Shown here piece after piece: positions 44,341 through 56,015 of a stretch of DNA of 64,000 bases (its first letter is position 1; the number at the start of each line of letters is the position of its first letter). Source of the DNA: Cephalopachus bancanus (lineage: Eukaryota; Chordata; Mammalia; Primates; Tarsiidae); NCBI GenBank assembly GCA_027257055.1, contig JAPVLO010001006.1, forward strand, positions 1 to 64,000, given 5' to 3'. Both the position numbers and the translations under genes were made by a program. Below the pieces are notes generated by a model. That model saw only the letters and a list, made by a program, of their open reading frames with translations, was not told the origin of the DNA and ran no database searches.

Positions 44341-44866
44341 CAAAAATAACATGTATGTCTAGAATTGGTGAATGAATGAAACTCATATTTTTAATATCTG
44401 AGATCGTCACTGAAGCATTGCCACCCACTTTAGGTTTACAAATCTGACAGTGAGTTGATCCTAGGGAGGGTGCAGGACTCCTGTCTCCTAGAAATGATCA
44501 CACGAAGAAACACCTCAAAGGCACAGGGCAAAACGCCTTCCTGGAAGATGGTAGGGTGAGAAAATGCACAGGCCTAGCTGGGTCCAGCAGCATGCCTTCT
44601 GCGTGACGCACCTGTCTTTTGCTGCTTTCCGGGTCATACCAGCAGAGCCTCATCCTCCTGGAAGTGGAGAGATTGGCCCTGGGAAGACTTGGGGCTTTAC
44701 CTGGATGGCCTGGGGGTTCACATTCCCTTCTCCTGCTGCCCTCTGACTCCCAGAGTCCAGTTTGTCAAGCAAGTGACAGGGTTGGGGAGGGACGAGGTGA
44801 AGGCCCACAGTTCAGCTTCCTGTCGTGAGCCCTGCTGCCGAAGTTATTTCTTCTTTTTAGAAAGGA
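44341..44866. other. Fragment related to duplication-unit flank
   Basis: The left part is inverted relative to 30,880-30,970 (compare GGTGAATGAATGAAACTCAT here with ATGAGGCTCATTCATTCATC there, and TGACAGTGAGTTGATCCTAGG with CCTAGGATCAACTCGTTGTCA). No gene recognised. Confidence 0.6.
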
Positions 44867-45186
44867 GGCCGGGTGTGGTGGCTCACGCCCATAATCCCAG
44901 CACTTTGGGAGGCCGAGGTGAGAGGATTGCCTGAGCCTACGGGTTCGAGACCAGTCCTGGCAACTTGGTGAGAACTCATCTATACAGTAAATTAAAAAAA
45001 TTAGCCTGGCATGGTGGCGTGTGCCTGTACTTCCAGGTACTTGGAAGGCTGAGGCAGAAGGATCGCCTGAGCCCAGCAGGTCGAGGCTGTGGTGGCCAGG
45101 AGTGTGCCACTGCCCTCCAGCCTGGGTGACAGAGTGAGACTCCGACTCAAAAAAAAAAAAGAAAAAAGAAAAAAGAAAAAAAAAAG
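44867..45186 (+). repeat. Alu, sense
   Basis: GGCCGGGTGTGGTGGCTCAC to CTCCGACTC plus an A/G-rich tail. Confidence 0.93.
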
Positions 45187-45919
45187 GACCCTGACTCCAC
45201 CCTTGGTTCTAGAGCCCCGTTCCAGACCTACTGAATCAGAAACTCGAGAATGGGTTCTGCAATCTGAGTGCTGGGGAGCCTCGCAGCTGACTCTGACGTG
45301 TGCTGAAGTTTGGAAACCACAGGGTTGTGCTCAGACACCGCGGGCACGACGGCTCACGTCGGCAATCCCAGCACTCAAGCATCTTTTCAGGTGCTTATTG
45401 ATCATTTGTATCTTCTTTTGGAAATAGTTACTCAAACCCTCTGCCTGCATTACAGTGGTTGGTTGTCCTTTTATTTTTGAGTTGGATTCTTATACATTGT
45501 TGTTCCTACATCCCTATAAAATATATGATTTCCAGATATTTTCTTCCAATCTGTAAATTCTCTTTTCACGATCTTGATAGTGTTCCTTGAAAAAAAACCA
45601 CTTTTTTTTTTCATGTGTCTGATGGCTGCTTGTTCATCATCTTTTGAGAAATGCCTGTGCATGTCTTTGCCTACTTTATGTTGGGGTTGTTTTTTGTTTG
45701 TGTGTGTGTGAGTTTTGTTTGTTTGTTTGTTTGTTTACCTTTCACTTTGTTTGAGTTCCTTGTAGAGCATGGATGTTAGGACTTTGTCAGATGCATAATT
45801 TGAAAATATTTTTTCTCATTCCATGGGTTGTCTCTTTACTCTCTTTGATGGTTTCTTTTGCTGCACAAACACTTTTCATTTTGATAAGATCCCACTTGTC
45901 TATCTTAGCTTTTTTTGTG

Positions 45920-46015
45920 TGTTTTCATTTTTTTATTTTAAAGATGTGGGGTACAATTCAGGTTTAGGTATACAAATGTTCATGGTGCATGTACCCTTAT
46001 TCATGAGGTGTTTGT
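45920..46015 (-). mobile_element. Short L1 3'-end insertion, antisense
   Basis: TTTTATTTTAAAGATGTGGGG, TACAAATGTTCATGGTGCAT and TTCATGAGGTG are the complement of the same L1 tail seen at 25,175-25,355 and 53,310-53,510. Confidence 0.65.
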
Positions 46016-46059
46016 CTTAGCTTTTATGGCATTAGCTTTTGGGGACTTGGTCAAGAATT

Positions 46060-46353
46060 GTTTTTTCTTTTTGAGTTGGAATCTTGCTTCGCCATGCAGG
46101 CTAGCGTGCAGTGGCATGTTTACGGCTATCGCAGCCTGGACCTACTGGTCTCAGGTGATCCTTCCACCTCAGCCTTCCAAGTAGCTGGAACTGCAGGTGT
46201 GTGCCACCAAAACTGGCAAATATTTTGATTTACTGTAGAGATAAGGTCTTGCCATGTTGCCCAGGCTGATCTTGAACTCCCGGGCTCAGGCAATCCTCTT
46301 GCTTCAGTCTCCCAAAGTGCTAGGATTATAGATGTGAGTCACTGCGCCTGACC
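46060..46353 (-). repeat. Alu, antisense
   Basis: GAGTTGGAATCTTGCTTCGC to CACTGCGCCTGACC. Confidence 0.9.
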
Positions 46354-46470
46354 TCCAAATTCATTCTTTCTAAGTGGATTTTCAGATGTCCTGGACCATT
46401 TCTGGAAATGACTATCATTTTATTGTCTTGGTCCTCTTGTCAACAATCAATTGACCATATGTGTGTGTTT

Positions 46471-46763
46471 GGCTGGTCGCGGTGGATCAAGCCCGTAATT
46501 CCAGCATTTTGGGAGGCCAAGGTGAGAGGATTGCCTGAGCCTAGGGGTTTGAGACCAGCCTGGGCAACTGGGTGATACCTCTTCTCTACAACAAATAAAA
46601 AAATTAGCTGGGCATGGTGGCACGCACTTGTCGTTCCAGCTGCTTAGAAGGCTGAGGCAGAAGGATCACCTGAGCCCAGCAGGTCGAGGCTGCAGTCTCT
46701 GTGAGTGTGCCACTGCACTCCAGCCTGGGTGGCAGAGGGAGACTCTGACTCAAAAAAAAAAAA
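46471..46763 (+). repeat. Alu, sense, inserted in L1
   Basis: Flanked by ATGTGTGTGTTT and ATGTGCGTGTTT. Confidence 0.93.
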
Positions 46764-47162
46764 ATGTGCGTGTTTATTTCTACATTCTTAGTCCTATACC
46801 ATTGGTCCATGTGTCTCTTTCGAAGCTGGGCCCACACTGTCTTGATAACAATAGCTTTGTCACAAGTTTTGAATCAGCAAGTGTGTGTCCCCAACATTAC
46901 TTTTCTTTTTCGAGATGATTGTGTCTAATCCGTGTTCCTGACAATCCCATATGAATTTTATGATCAGCTTGTACATTCTGGCGGAAAAAGTAGTTGGAAT
47001 TTTCACAGGGATGGCATTATCTCTGCAGACCCATTTGCAGATAGACAGGCTTTGGGCATCCCTAAGCTGACACAGAAATACAGTTCTTCACTATCCAATA
47101 TTGATAAATATCAACATAAACCAAATCCTTCCAGTTGTTCTTGTTTTACCTCTACGTATCTT

Positions 47163-47459
47163 TCTTTTTTTTTCTTTTTTTGAGTCAGAGTCTCTGTCGC
47201 CCAGGCTGGAGTGCAGTGGCACACTCACGGCCACTCCAGCGTTGACCTGCTGGGCTCCAGCGATCCTTCCACCTCAGCCTTCCAAGTAGCCAGAACTACA
47301 GGCATGTGCTACCACGCCCGGCTAATTTGTTTGTTTGTTTATTATAGAGAGAAGTCTCCTTGCTTTACCTGGGCTGGTCTCTAACCCGCAGGCTCAGGCA
47401 ATCCACTGGCCTTGGCCTCCCAAATTGTTGGGATTACAGACTGAGCCACTGAGCCTGGC
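47163..47459 (-). repeat. Alu, antisense
   Basis: TTTGAGTCAGAGTCTCTGTCG to CACTGAGCCTGGCC. Confidence 0.92.
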
Positions 47460-47579
47460 CTCTATTTATCTTTATTTAAAAATTGTTTCTGATCTTTTCT
47501 ACTTTTGATTTTTTAATCATCTCTAAACCTGCAACAGAATAGCCCCTGTGTGCCCCTTTTCTCTTAGGTGACAGTCAGA

Positions 47580-47705
47580 GGAGACACGACAGTGCTTGGG
47601 CTGGGGCTGTCCAGGCTCTATTACTTTGTGAGCTGTGGGCAAGAATTCCAACGGAGGTTAATATTGTTGTGTAGATATTAAGTATATGTTAGAGCTAATG
47701 TTCAG
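47580..47705 (+). repeat. MIR-like fragment
   Basis: ACAGTGCTTGGGCTGGGGCT, GTGAGCTGTGGGCAAG and a later GTTAGAGCTAATG follow the MIR order. Confidence 0.5.
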
Positions 47706-47978
47706 GTGTGTGTCACATGTTTTACAAACACACCTTCAGGACCACCTGGAGGGTTCTCCTTGGAGTCTGGTGCGGCTTCCTCCTCCTCTTCCCAACCTGG
47801 CCTCCCCCTGAACTGTGGGAGGTCTTGCCCTCACCCCTGGATGCCCCAGGGCCCCTGTATGCCTTCCAGCCGCACCCACAGAACTAGGGGACACACACTG
47901 AAGTGCATTCCAAGGCTGAGCCAACATTTCAGTAGACAGTAGCCCCTCCACTCCACTCACCAGGCGGTGTTGGCTGCA

Positions 47979-48985
47979 TACAAGGGGGTAACCCCAAAAT
48001 ACCTGGAATTATTTTTGGAGGGCGAGCCCCTTGTAGTACAGGCTTCGCCCATTGGGTAAGTGTTCTAGGAAACCATCGACATCAGCTTACCAGCTAGCGT
48101 TGTTGTAAGAGACTGCGTCTGGCTTCAGTGAATTTTTTTTCAGAGATACTTTCCACGTGTTTGCCCATTTTATGATGGGTGATTTGCATGAACAACCTGC
48201 CCACTCCGTGCTGACTGTTCCGCAGTTTTTGGCCGAAAACGACATGACCCCTGTGCACTGCCCTCCTAATATTCATACGATCTTGCTCCAAGCAACTTTT
48301 TTTTTTTTCTTCCCTGGAAGATAGAAGTCCCCAAAGTGAAATGTGTTGCTGATGTGAAAAAGGTGAAAAAAAAGGGGGAGGGCAGGAACACTAAAAGGCA
48401 TCAAAATTGATGAGTTAAAAGAAAATTTTGAACAGTGGAAAAAGCATGTTGGTAAGTGTATTGCATCAAATGGAGAGTATTTTAAAGGTGACTGAAGTTT
48501 AAACATGTCAGAATAAATACACACTTTTTGCGTATATATTTAGGATGGATATTTCTTATTGATGGATTGAGCCTTTTATCATTACGTAGTGTCCTTTTGC
48601 ATCTTTTTTTACACACCTTTTTTTGGTTTGAGTCAGAGTCTCGCTCTGTCACCTAGACTGGAGTGCAATGACACGCTCACGGCCACCGCAGTCTCGACCT
48701 GCTGGGCTCAAGCAATCCTTCCATTTCATCCTCCCAAGTAGCCAGAACCACAGGTGTGTGCCACCAGGCCTGGGTAATTTTTCTTGATTTATTGTAGAGA
48801 CAAGGTCTCCCCAAATTGCCCAGGCTGGTCTCGAACCCTCGGGCTCAGGCAATCCTCTCGTCTCTGCCTCCCAAAGTGCTGGGATTACAAGCGTGAGCCA
48901 CCACGCCTGGCAATACACACTTTTTAATAAATAAATGCCAGGAGTTTTTGTTATTGTTGTTTTTGCTGTTTTGGTCCCCCTCATA
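47979..48985 (+). mobile_element. Hsmar2-like mariner remnant
   Basis: Left end TACAAGGGGGTAACCCC and right end GGTCCCCCTCATA form matching terminal inverted repeats. Interior sequence such as CAGGCTTCGCCCATTGGGTA, TTCCACGTGTTTGCCCATTT and GCATCAAATGGAGAGTATTT matches human mariner (Hsmar2-type) sequence as I remember it. Most of the transposase is deleted and the rest is frameshifted. A 48,529-48,913 insertion splits it. Confidence 0.8.
48614..48913 (-). repeat. Alu inside the mariner, antisense
   Basis: GGTTTGAGTCAGAGTCTCGC to CCACGCCTGGC. Immediately preceded (48,535-48,612) by a short antisense L1 ORF2 piece. The whole insert lies between two copies of AATACACACTTTTT. Confidence 0.9.
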
Positions 48986-49205
48986 GAGCCTCTTTGGCCA
49001 GCCAGTGAGGACCTGACCAGTCCAGGCTTTGTGGCATATCCAGGTCTCAAGGTGTGATTGCACTTTGTGTTCATTGCACACCATAAAAGGACTTTTCTGC
49101 CCTACCTCCCATCAATCAGCACTCACACCACCTTCTAGAACTAGCCTAGAACCCTTCCTTGGGATTGGAGAGCACAGGCCACTGGGTGTTGAAAGCTGCC
49201 TTCCC

Positions 49206-49520
49206 TAGTCGGGCTCGGTGGCTCAGCCTGTAATCCAGCGCCTTTGGGAGGCTGAGGTGAGTGGATTGCCTGAGCCTGAGGGTTTGAGACTCGCCTGGGC
49301 AACTTGGTGAAACCTCATCTCTACAATAAATCAAAAAGTCAGCCAGGCGTGGTAGCACATGCCTGTAATTCCGGCTACTTGGAAGGCTGAGGCAGAAGGA
49401 TCGCCGGAGCCCAGCAGGCGAGGTTGCGGTGGCCGGGAGCGGCCACTGCATTCCAGTCTGGGTGACAGAGTGAAATTTCAACTCAAAAAAAAAAAAAAAA
49501 ATAATAATAATAATAAAAAA
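49206..49520 (+). repeat. Young Alu, sense
   Basis: Target duplication GCTGCCTTCCC. Tail poly(A) plus (AAT)n. Confidence 0.95.
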
Positions 49521-49678
49521 GCTGCCTTCCCAGGGAGATGCCTCTCGGCCCTGCCACCTGTTCCTGCGCCGCCATCTTGTGGCCAAAAGTGAAAATGCGC
49601 CCTCCACCACTGGGGAGAAACTTCCTCCTATCAGGGATGGCTGTGTCCAATTTGGGGTGTTTATCCTGGTCACAGTTC

Positions 49679-50250
49679 TTAGAGAGCGGGATGGGGGGGT
49701 TCCTCCTCCAGGATTAAGTTATTTTGCTCCTTTTTTTTTTTCAAAATAACGGTGAGTTCTGTCAGTCTGAGTGAGAGCAGTTTCCCGGCTTCTCTTCCAA
49801 AGACATAGTGAAGGGTAAGCGGGTCGATGTCAGCCAAGGTCACAGGTCCTGGTGGAGGGTTCAGGGGTGATGAGGACATGTGAGAAGGGGCACAGGGGCA
49901 GGAGGGAAGGTGGGGTGGGGGCACCTTTTCCTGAATTTGGCCTTCAACATCGTGTGCTGTCTGCACTGTCCACACTGGAAAAGCGAGACTGTGTTGCTTT
50001 GAGGATCCAGGATCCAAGACGTCATAGAAACCCACCTGCAAATTCAGGAAAGCTGTATCTTCTTGAGTAAAACACGATTTCTTGAGGACGGAGATCATTT
50101 CAGAAGCAGCACAAGAGCTTGTGACTGACTCTGAGTTGAGCTCAGCCCCCTCCAGATTGAGGTCACGGCTCACACCACATTTCTCAGAAACAGTTGACGC
50201 CCTCGACTCCTCCCCTAGGATAAGAGTGACTGTGTTGGAGGCCAGACGGA
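49679..50250 (-). other. Unidentified open frame (164 codons from ATG; open further upstream)
   Basis: The frame is open from about 50,250 to a stop at 49,679-49,681. The ATG at 50,171 is internal to the open stretch. Mixed composition without repeats until a KKKK run near the end. No domain, signal peptide or splice structure I can name. It ends upstream at an Alu insertion (50,280). Could be a degraded exon or chance. Confidence 0.2.
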
Positions 50251-50279
50251 GATAGAACTTGCTTAAGAAACGAAACTCA

Positions 50280-50563
50280 GGCCGGGCTCGGTGGCTCAGC
50301 CTGTCATCTCAGCACTTTGGGACGCCGAGGCGAGTGGATTGCCTGGGCCTGTGGGTTCGAGACCCACCTGGGCAACTTGGTGGGACCTTGTCTCTACAAT
50401 ACATCAAAAAACTAGCCAGGTGTGATAGCGCGCGCCTGTAGTTCCGGCTACTCGGAAGGCTGAGGCGGAAGGATCGCCGGAGCCCAGCAGGTCGAGGCTG
50501 CAGTGGCCGGGAGTGGTCACTGCACTCCAGTCTGGGCAACAGTGTGAGACTCCAACTCAAAAG

Positions 50564-50595
<32 letters not shown>

Positions 50596-50655
50596 AAGAA
50601 AGAAAGAAGGAAAGAAGGAAGGAAGGAAGGAAGGGAGAAAGAGAGAGAGAGACAA
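50280..50655 (+). repeat. Young Alu, sense, with long GAAA/GAAG tail
   Basis: Flanked by ACGAAACTCA and ACAAAACTCA. The tail 50,563-50,655 is purine-only and makes a false low-complexity ORF on the minus strand. Confidence 0.94.
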
Positions 50656-51193
50656 AACTCAAAGGAGGTGCTGAAGTGAAATGTGCTGGGTGTCTGTGAA
50701 CATCCAGGGCAGGAAGGGCGCTCTCATATTTCACCCGCCCTGTGTCTCTTCATTACTTAAATCTTACTTAAAATTGAAATACCTCCGCCATGTCGACCTG
50801 GGGACAAGACCCTAACTGGGAAGAATATTCTGCGCGGGCTGCTCTTGGAAGGGGCTTCCTTGGATGGTCCTGGTGCTGGTACCTCCAGCACACAGCTGCG
50901 GGGCTCTGCCCTCAATCCATCCCTGTCTCTGCCGCTTCTGAGGAAGGAGGAACCTGCCTCCTCTCTGTCAGTGACCAGCAGTGGTAGGAAACACAGTGGT
51001 GAGTCCTGCTTTTGTTCCGTGGCTTGGGGCTAGCACCTTGGCTTCTCTGAGCCTCGGTTTCTTCACCCGAAAAAGGGGTATATTTAACACAGAGGATTCT
51101 GGAGGTTTCTGCAAGGAATGGGAATAAAGGCACAACCTGAGCTGGAAGACATCACGCATGCAGGAGTTCCTGCCACAGACGGAAAATGCATCT

Positions 51194-51480
51194 GTGGCTC
51201 AGCCTGTAATCCCACGCCTTGGGAGGCTGAGGTGAGTGGATTGCCTGAGCCTGCAGGTTCGAGACCCGCCTGGGCAACTTGGCGAGACCTCCTCTCTACA
51301 ATAAATCAAAAATCAGCCGGGCGTGGTAGCGCGTGCCTGTAGTTCTGGCTACTCGGAAGGCTGAGGCGGAAGGATTGCCGGAGCCCAGCAGGTCGAGGCT
51401 GCGGTGGCCGGGAGCGGCCACTGCACTCCAGTCTGGGCGACAGAGTGAGACTCCAACTCAAAAAAAAAAAAAAAAGAAAA
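51194..51480 (+). repeat. Young Alu, sense, 5' truncated by about 10 bp
   Basis: Starts at TGGCTCAGCC. Target duplication GAAAATGCATCTG on both sides. CpG-rich, near consensus. Confidence 0.95.
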
Positions 51481-51569
51481 GAAAATGCATCTGCCTCCGG
51501 CTGGCCCAGGAATCAGGCAGACAGATTCTCAGCAGAGACCCCCTGCCACCAGCACTGTCTTGCAGGGAG

Positions 51570-52298
51570 ATGGAAGGAGTGAGGCGGCTCTCAGTACAGG
51601 CAAGGCCTGGACACAACTGCCCTGGACCGCACAGGGGCGAGTCAGCCTGCGGGTCCAGAGTCGCTTCTAGAAGCCGCTCGGGAGCTGCAGTGCCTGCAGG
51701 TCACCAGGGTTCAAGTCTCCTCGGAGTGGAGGGCCTTTGGGATTCCAGCCGAAAGGAGGTGCTCACCCTTTTTTCTGCAGACAGGATGCAGGTGTTTGCT
51801 AAAGGTCAAGTGTCGAGATCCACCAGGCACAAAACGGGCAGAAAAGAGCCGCAAGCCCGTCATGGCTCGGTTTCTTTACCAAAACCAGGGCACTGGGATG
51901 CAGTTGAGGGGACTGAGGTCAGGAGTAAGCTTCCCCTTTCCCCCTCGGAGGAGAAGCAGGAAGGATCCTGTGTGTTGCTGTGTGTGTCCGGGACCAGGCG
52001 GGAGGTTTGTATCTGCTTGGGGATTCTGCCCACCGAAGGGGATGGCCGCTCAGCACCGTGGGACGTGGCTCAGGCGCTCAAAGTGGGGAGGCCTGGGCAG
52101 GGCCACTGGGCTCACCAAGATGAGACAGGTGCTGTGAAAGGGAGAGGAAGGTGGGAGGACAACGGCTTCAGGATCCGTGGAAGCCAGGCAGCACAGGTGC
52201 ATCTGCAGTGGTGTGGACATGGGAGAGTACAGCACCCCATTTCTTCCAACCCAGTGGGCATCATCCCCAGGGAATTAACCTCAGAAGGGAAACTCTGA
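51570..52298 (+). other. 243-codon ORF, counterpart of the ORF at 7,924-8,574
   Basis: Open from ATG (MEGVRRLSVQARPGH). About the first 195 codons align without frameshift or stop to the other arm, then diverge (GHWAHQDE against GHQAPQEG). No known domain. See the paired ORF for reservations. Confidence 0.2.
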
Positions 52299-52482
52299 GC
52301 CTGCCTGCCAACTCGGGTAATACACATCAGGAGCCTTGCCCAGCCCTTTCCTTCCTCTGTGGGCTCTTTCTCTGAACTTGTTGAGATTAGAGCTAAGAAG
52401 AAACCAGTGTAAGGACAAGGTCACGGTCTTTAGATCACAGGCCAGAGTCACGGCCTCTACCCCAGCAGCTCAGCAAGTCACC

Positions 52483-52592
52483 TTTTTTTTTGAGTTGGAA
52501 TCTCACTCCGTCGCCCAGGCTGGAGTACAGTTGCATGCTCATGGCCACCCCAGTGTCGACCTACTGGGTTCTGGTGATCCTTCCGCCTCTCA
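52483..52592 (-). repeat. Short right-arm-only Alu insertion, antisense
   Basis: About 100 bp of right arm, flanked by TCACCTTTT on both sides. Confidence 0.85.
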
Positions 52593-53309
52593 CCTTTTGT
52601 GCTCAGCCTTTTGTCGTGGCCTCTTGACTCTCGGGACACAGAATTCCCAGATAGGAGCAGACCACACAAGAATTTCCAGGGATCAGACCCATGACTTGAC
52701 TCTCAAAGGACAACGCCCTTGCCGTCCCAGGCGCAGCATGAAAGGCACCGCAGGCCGGAATGCAGGTGCTAAGACACAGACAAGAGTTGGCAATGGAGCT
52801 CGGCGGGTCTCTGCACCCACCCGCACCACCACTGAATGCCATTCCTTGTGAGTTTTATGCTGATGGACCCTGGAGGGCTGGAATAGCAGCCCAAGGCCAC
52901 AGGAGCATGTGACGTGATTTCCAGGAATGGAGGACAGCCCTCAGGAAAGATAAAAGCAAAAGAGGAAAGTGTTTTTGTGAGTCAGTTTATATAATAGTTG
53001 CATCCTTGGATAAATGAGTATATTTTAAAGAGTTCTCCCTAAAACCTTCTGGGTTATATGTAAAATGCAGTTATCAGCAGAGATGCAGGCTTTTCCGGTA
53101 TGTAAAAGCCCAGAAGATACTCAGACATCAGGGGACCCGGGGGAACTCTTCATTGCGAGGTATATTTTGTGTGCATGGTATCCGGACACACAGCATTCAG
53201 CCTCAGGGGCACCCCTCACGCGTGGGAGTAAAAAAGCCTCCCCTGTTTCCACCATGTCCTGTAGGGGACAGTGCAGTTCCTTTGGAGAAAGTCTAGTCCA
53301 AGTTTAAGA
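52593..53309. other. Intergenic, nothing recognised
   Basis: No repeat family or exon recognised. Confidence 0.5.
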
Positions 53310-53510
53310 ACTGAAAATGATTGGCAGTAGTGGGAAACTGTCAGGGGCGGGGAGGAGGTGGGGGGGTGGGATTGGCAGTGGAGGAAACTGCTAGGGGAGG
53401 GAGGGGCATACCTCATCCACAAGGGTACCTGCATGATCAATGTTTATATACCTAACCCTGAAATGTACCCCACATCTTTATAATAAAAAATAAAAAAGAA
53501 TTTAAAATGG
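53310..53510 (+). mobile_element. L1 3'-end insertion, sense
   Basis: GGGAAACTGTCAGGGG, GGCATACCTCATCCACAAGG and ACCCCACATCTTTATAATAA, then an A-rich tail. Contains a local duplication of the GGCAGTGG(A/G) segment. Confidence 0.75.
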
Positions 53511-53552
53511 GAGTAGCCAATTGAAGCCTTCAGGAGAGTTATGACCTTATTT

Positions 53553-53853
53553 TATTTATTAATTTTTTATTTTTGAGTTGGAGTCTCACTCTGTTGCCCA
53601 GACTGGAGTGCAGTGGCCACTCCCAGCCACCGCAGCCTTGACCTGCTGGGCGCTGGTGATCCTTCTGCCTCAGCCTTCCAAGTAGCTGGAACTACAGGCG
53701 CGCGCTACCACGCCCGGTTAATTTTTTGATTTATTGTAGAGATGAGGTCTTGCCAAGTTGCCCAGGCGGGTCTCGAACCCGTGGGCTTGGGCAATCCACT
53801 CACCTCAGCCTCCCAAAGCGTGGGATTGCAGGCTGAGCCATCGAGCCTGGCTG
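53553..53853 (-). repeat. Young Alu, antisense
   Basis: Flanked by GAGTTATGACCTTA and GAGTTATGAACTTA. Confidence 0.95.
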
Positions 53854-53999
53854 AGTTATGAACTTATAAGCAAACAGTTGTAACAGCAAAAGTCACAGTA
53901 GTCATGCCACCGCTCTTCAGCCTGAGCCACAGAGTGAAACCTTGACGCAAGCAATCGACGAAACAAAAATGAGAAGCCACGAATGTGACTATGAGTATT

Positions 54000-54690
54000 A
54001 AAAATGAACAATAAAAAGCGTTGGGTGAGTATACTGAGAAACTGAAACCCTCACACATGGCTGGAGAGAAAGGCAAGCAGTGTAGCCTCTGTAGATAACA
54101 GTCTGGCAGTTTCTGAAACAGGGAAAGACATGCTCATCACAGGCCCCAGCGATTCTTGCTGTCACATGTGCCCAAGCCCAATGAAAACGTATGGTCATGC
54201 TGAAACTTGTAACAGATGTGCCTAACAGCGTGAATTGTAACAGCCAGAAGAGCAGGAGCAACTCTACAGCCATCACGGATAGACACCATGTGGTGTATCC
54301 ACACCAGGGAGTATTATTCAGCCATGAGAAGGAGTGACATGTTGAGGCAGCCCACAGCATGGATGAGCCGTGGAAACCATCTGCCGTGGAAAAGGCCAGA
54401 GCAAAACATCACATATGCTATGATTCCACTTACATGAAATGTCCAGAGTAGACAGATCCACGGACAGAAGGAAGGTGATGAGAACGCGGGCTGGGGGAAT
54501 TGGGACTCACTGTGACTGAGAAATGCAAGTTTCTTTTTAGGACTGATGGAAAATTTTCTGGAAATGTTCCAGAATTAGATAGCTATACAGGTTGCGTAGC
54601 AGGGGATTACACGAAAACCAACTTAAATTCCCATGTTAAGATTGTGAGTTTTATGCTATGTAAAGTGCGTACTAATAGCAATCAACATAG
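54000..54690 (+). mobile_element. L1 ORF2 end and 3' UTR, sense
   Basis: GAAACTGAAACCCTCACACA, GGAGTATTATTCAGCCATGA and ATTCCACTTACATGAAATGT, then AATTAGATAGCTATACAGG follow an L1MB/MC-type 3' end. Confidence 0.75.
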
Positions 54691-55106
54691 ATATGTATTC
54701 TACATTAGAGAGAGAGACGTGGCATAAGTAAAAATCACTCTGTGTGTCGCTTTGGTGAGTGATGAAGACAGGGAAGTCCTCTGTGCCCAGGAGAGGCACT
54801 GCTTCATGGGCCTCTGCCCTGGAATTGCTCCAAGGAGGGCGGCTCCATCCCTGTGTTCCTGGACTCCTGGAGAATAAAGCATGATTTGCAACGATCCCTT
54901 GCCAAGATGGTGAAGACAGGGATCGTACTAATAGCTAAATACCTCCTGCTGCCTGGCACTGTATGAGTATTTACATGCACTCCTCTTGCCATCTCCACAA
55001 CTACCCTCTGTGACATCAGTGTCACCTGGAGGACTCCCAGACACCCAGATGGCTGAACCCACCACCAAGTTTCTGATGCTGTAGGATAGGGTTCCTGAAT
55101 TGGCTT

Positions 55107-55400
55107 TTCTTTCTTTCTTTTTTTTTTTGAGTTGGAGTCTCACTCTGTCACCCAGACTGGAGTGCAGTGGCCGCTCCCAGCAGCCTCGACCTGCTGGGCT
55201 CCGGCGCTCCTTCCGCCTCAGCCTTCCGAGTAGCTGGAACTACAGGCGCGTGCTACCACGCCCGGCTGATTTTTTGATTTATTGTAGAGATGAGGTCTCG
55301 CCAAGTGGCCCAGGCGGGTCTCGAACCCGCGGGCTCAGGCAATCCACTCACCTCGGCTTCCCAAAGGCGCAGGATTACAGGCTGAGCTACTGAGCCTGGC
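55107..55400 (-). repeat. Young Alu, antisense
   Basis: Target duplication GAATTGGCTTTTCT. Confidence 0.96.
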
Positions 55401-56015
55401 TTGAATTGGCTTTTCTAACAATCCCCAAGGGATACAGGGACTGCTGGTCAGGAACTCCACTTTGAGAAGCACTACCCTAGGAGCTGGGTGCTCTTATATA
55501 CCCCACTTGACAGGGGAGGGTGGTCAGGGCAGTGGGGGATACAGAATCGAGGGTGGGGCCGGGTTCCTTTCTGAACTGAAGAAATAACGTCAACCCATGT
55601 CAGACAGCAGGGCTTAGAACAGGAAGCTGAGCTATAGCCCCTGGCCTTGTCCCTCTCCCATCCTCACTACTTGCTTGGCAAACTATGATGAGGAATGTCA
55701 GCACCCAGACCATCCAGGTAAAGCCCTGAGGCTCTTCAGGACCAGTCTCTCCGTTTCCAAGAGGATAAGCCTTAGCCCTGTGTCACCTTGAAAGGAGGAA
55801 AAGATAGGCGAGTCACTGTCAGAAAAAATTATTCAATGACACTTGATTCAGCACAGCAATGAAGACTTTATTCATGACCATTGAGGCAGGTGTAGGGACC
55901 GCAGCAGTGGGGTCTAGCAGTGGGGGAAGAGATTTGGCTCCACTCTGAATACAGGAGGGGAAAGTGGGAATTTACAGCCAAGGGGCAGGGTAGGGACCAA
56001 TGAATGGAAAATTCT

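Larger units (their letters stand above)
45360..47160 (-). mobile_element. Old L1 ORF2 3' region, antisense, interrupted
   Basis: Blocks at 45,360-45,910, 46,354-46,470 and 46,764-47,160 read as consecutive L1 ORF2 complement (TTTGAGTTCCTTGTAGAGCA, CTTTTGCTGCACAAACACTT, ATGTGTCTCTTTCGAAGCTG, GATGGCATTATCTCTGCAGA). Interrupted by a short L1 3' end and two Alus. Confidence 0.8.
50640..52310 (-). repeat. Right arm of inverted duplication (partner 7,840-9,185)
   Basis: The reverse complement aligns with 7,840-9,185 (see there). Contains an arm-specific Alu at 51,194-51,480. Confidence 0.85.

Noticed and set aside
50309..50734. 141-codon minus ORF with a poly-Ser/Phe/Leu stretch
   Set aside because: Alu plus its GAAA/GAAG tail read antisense.
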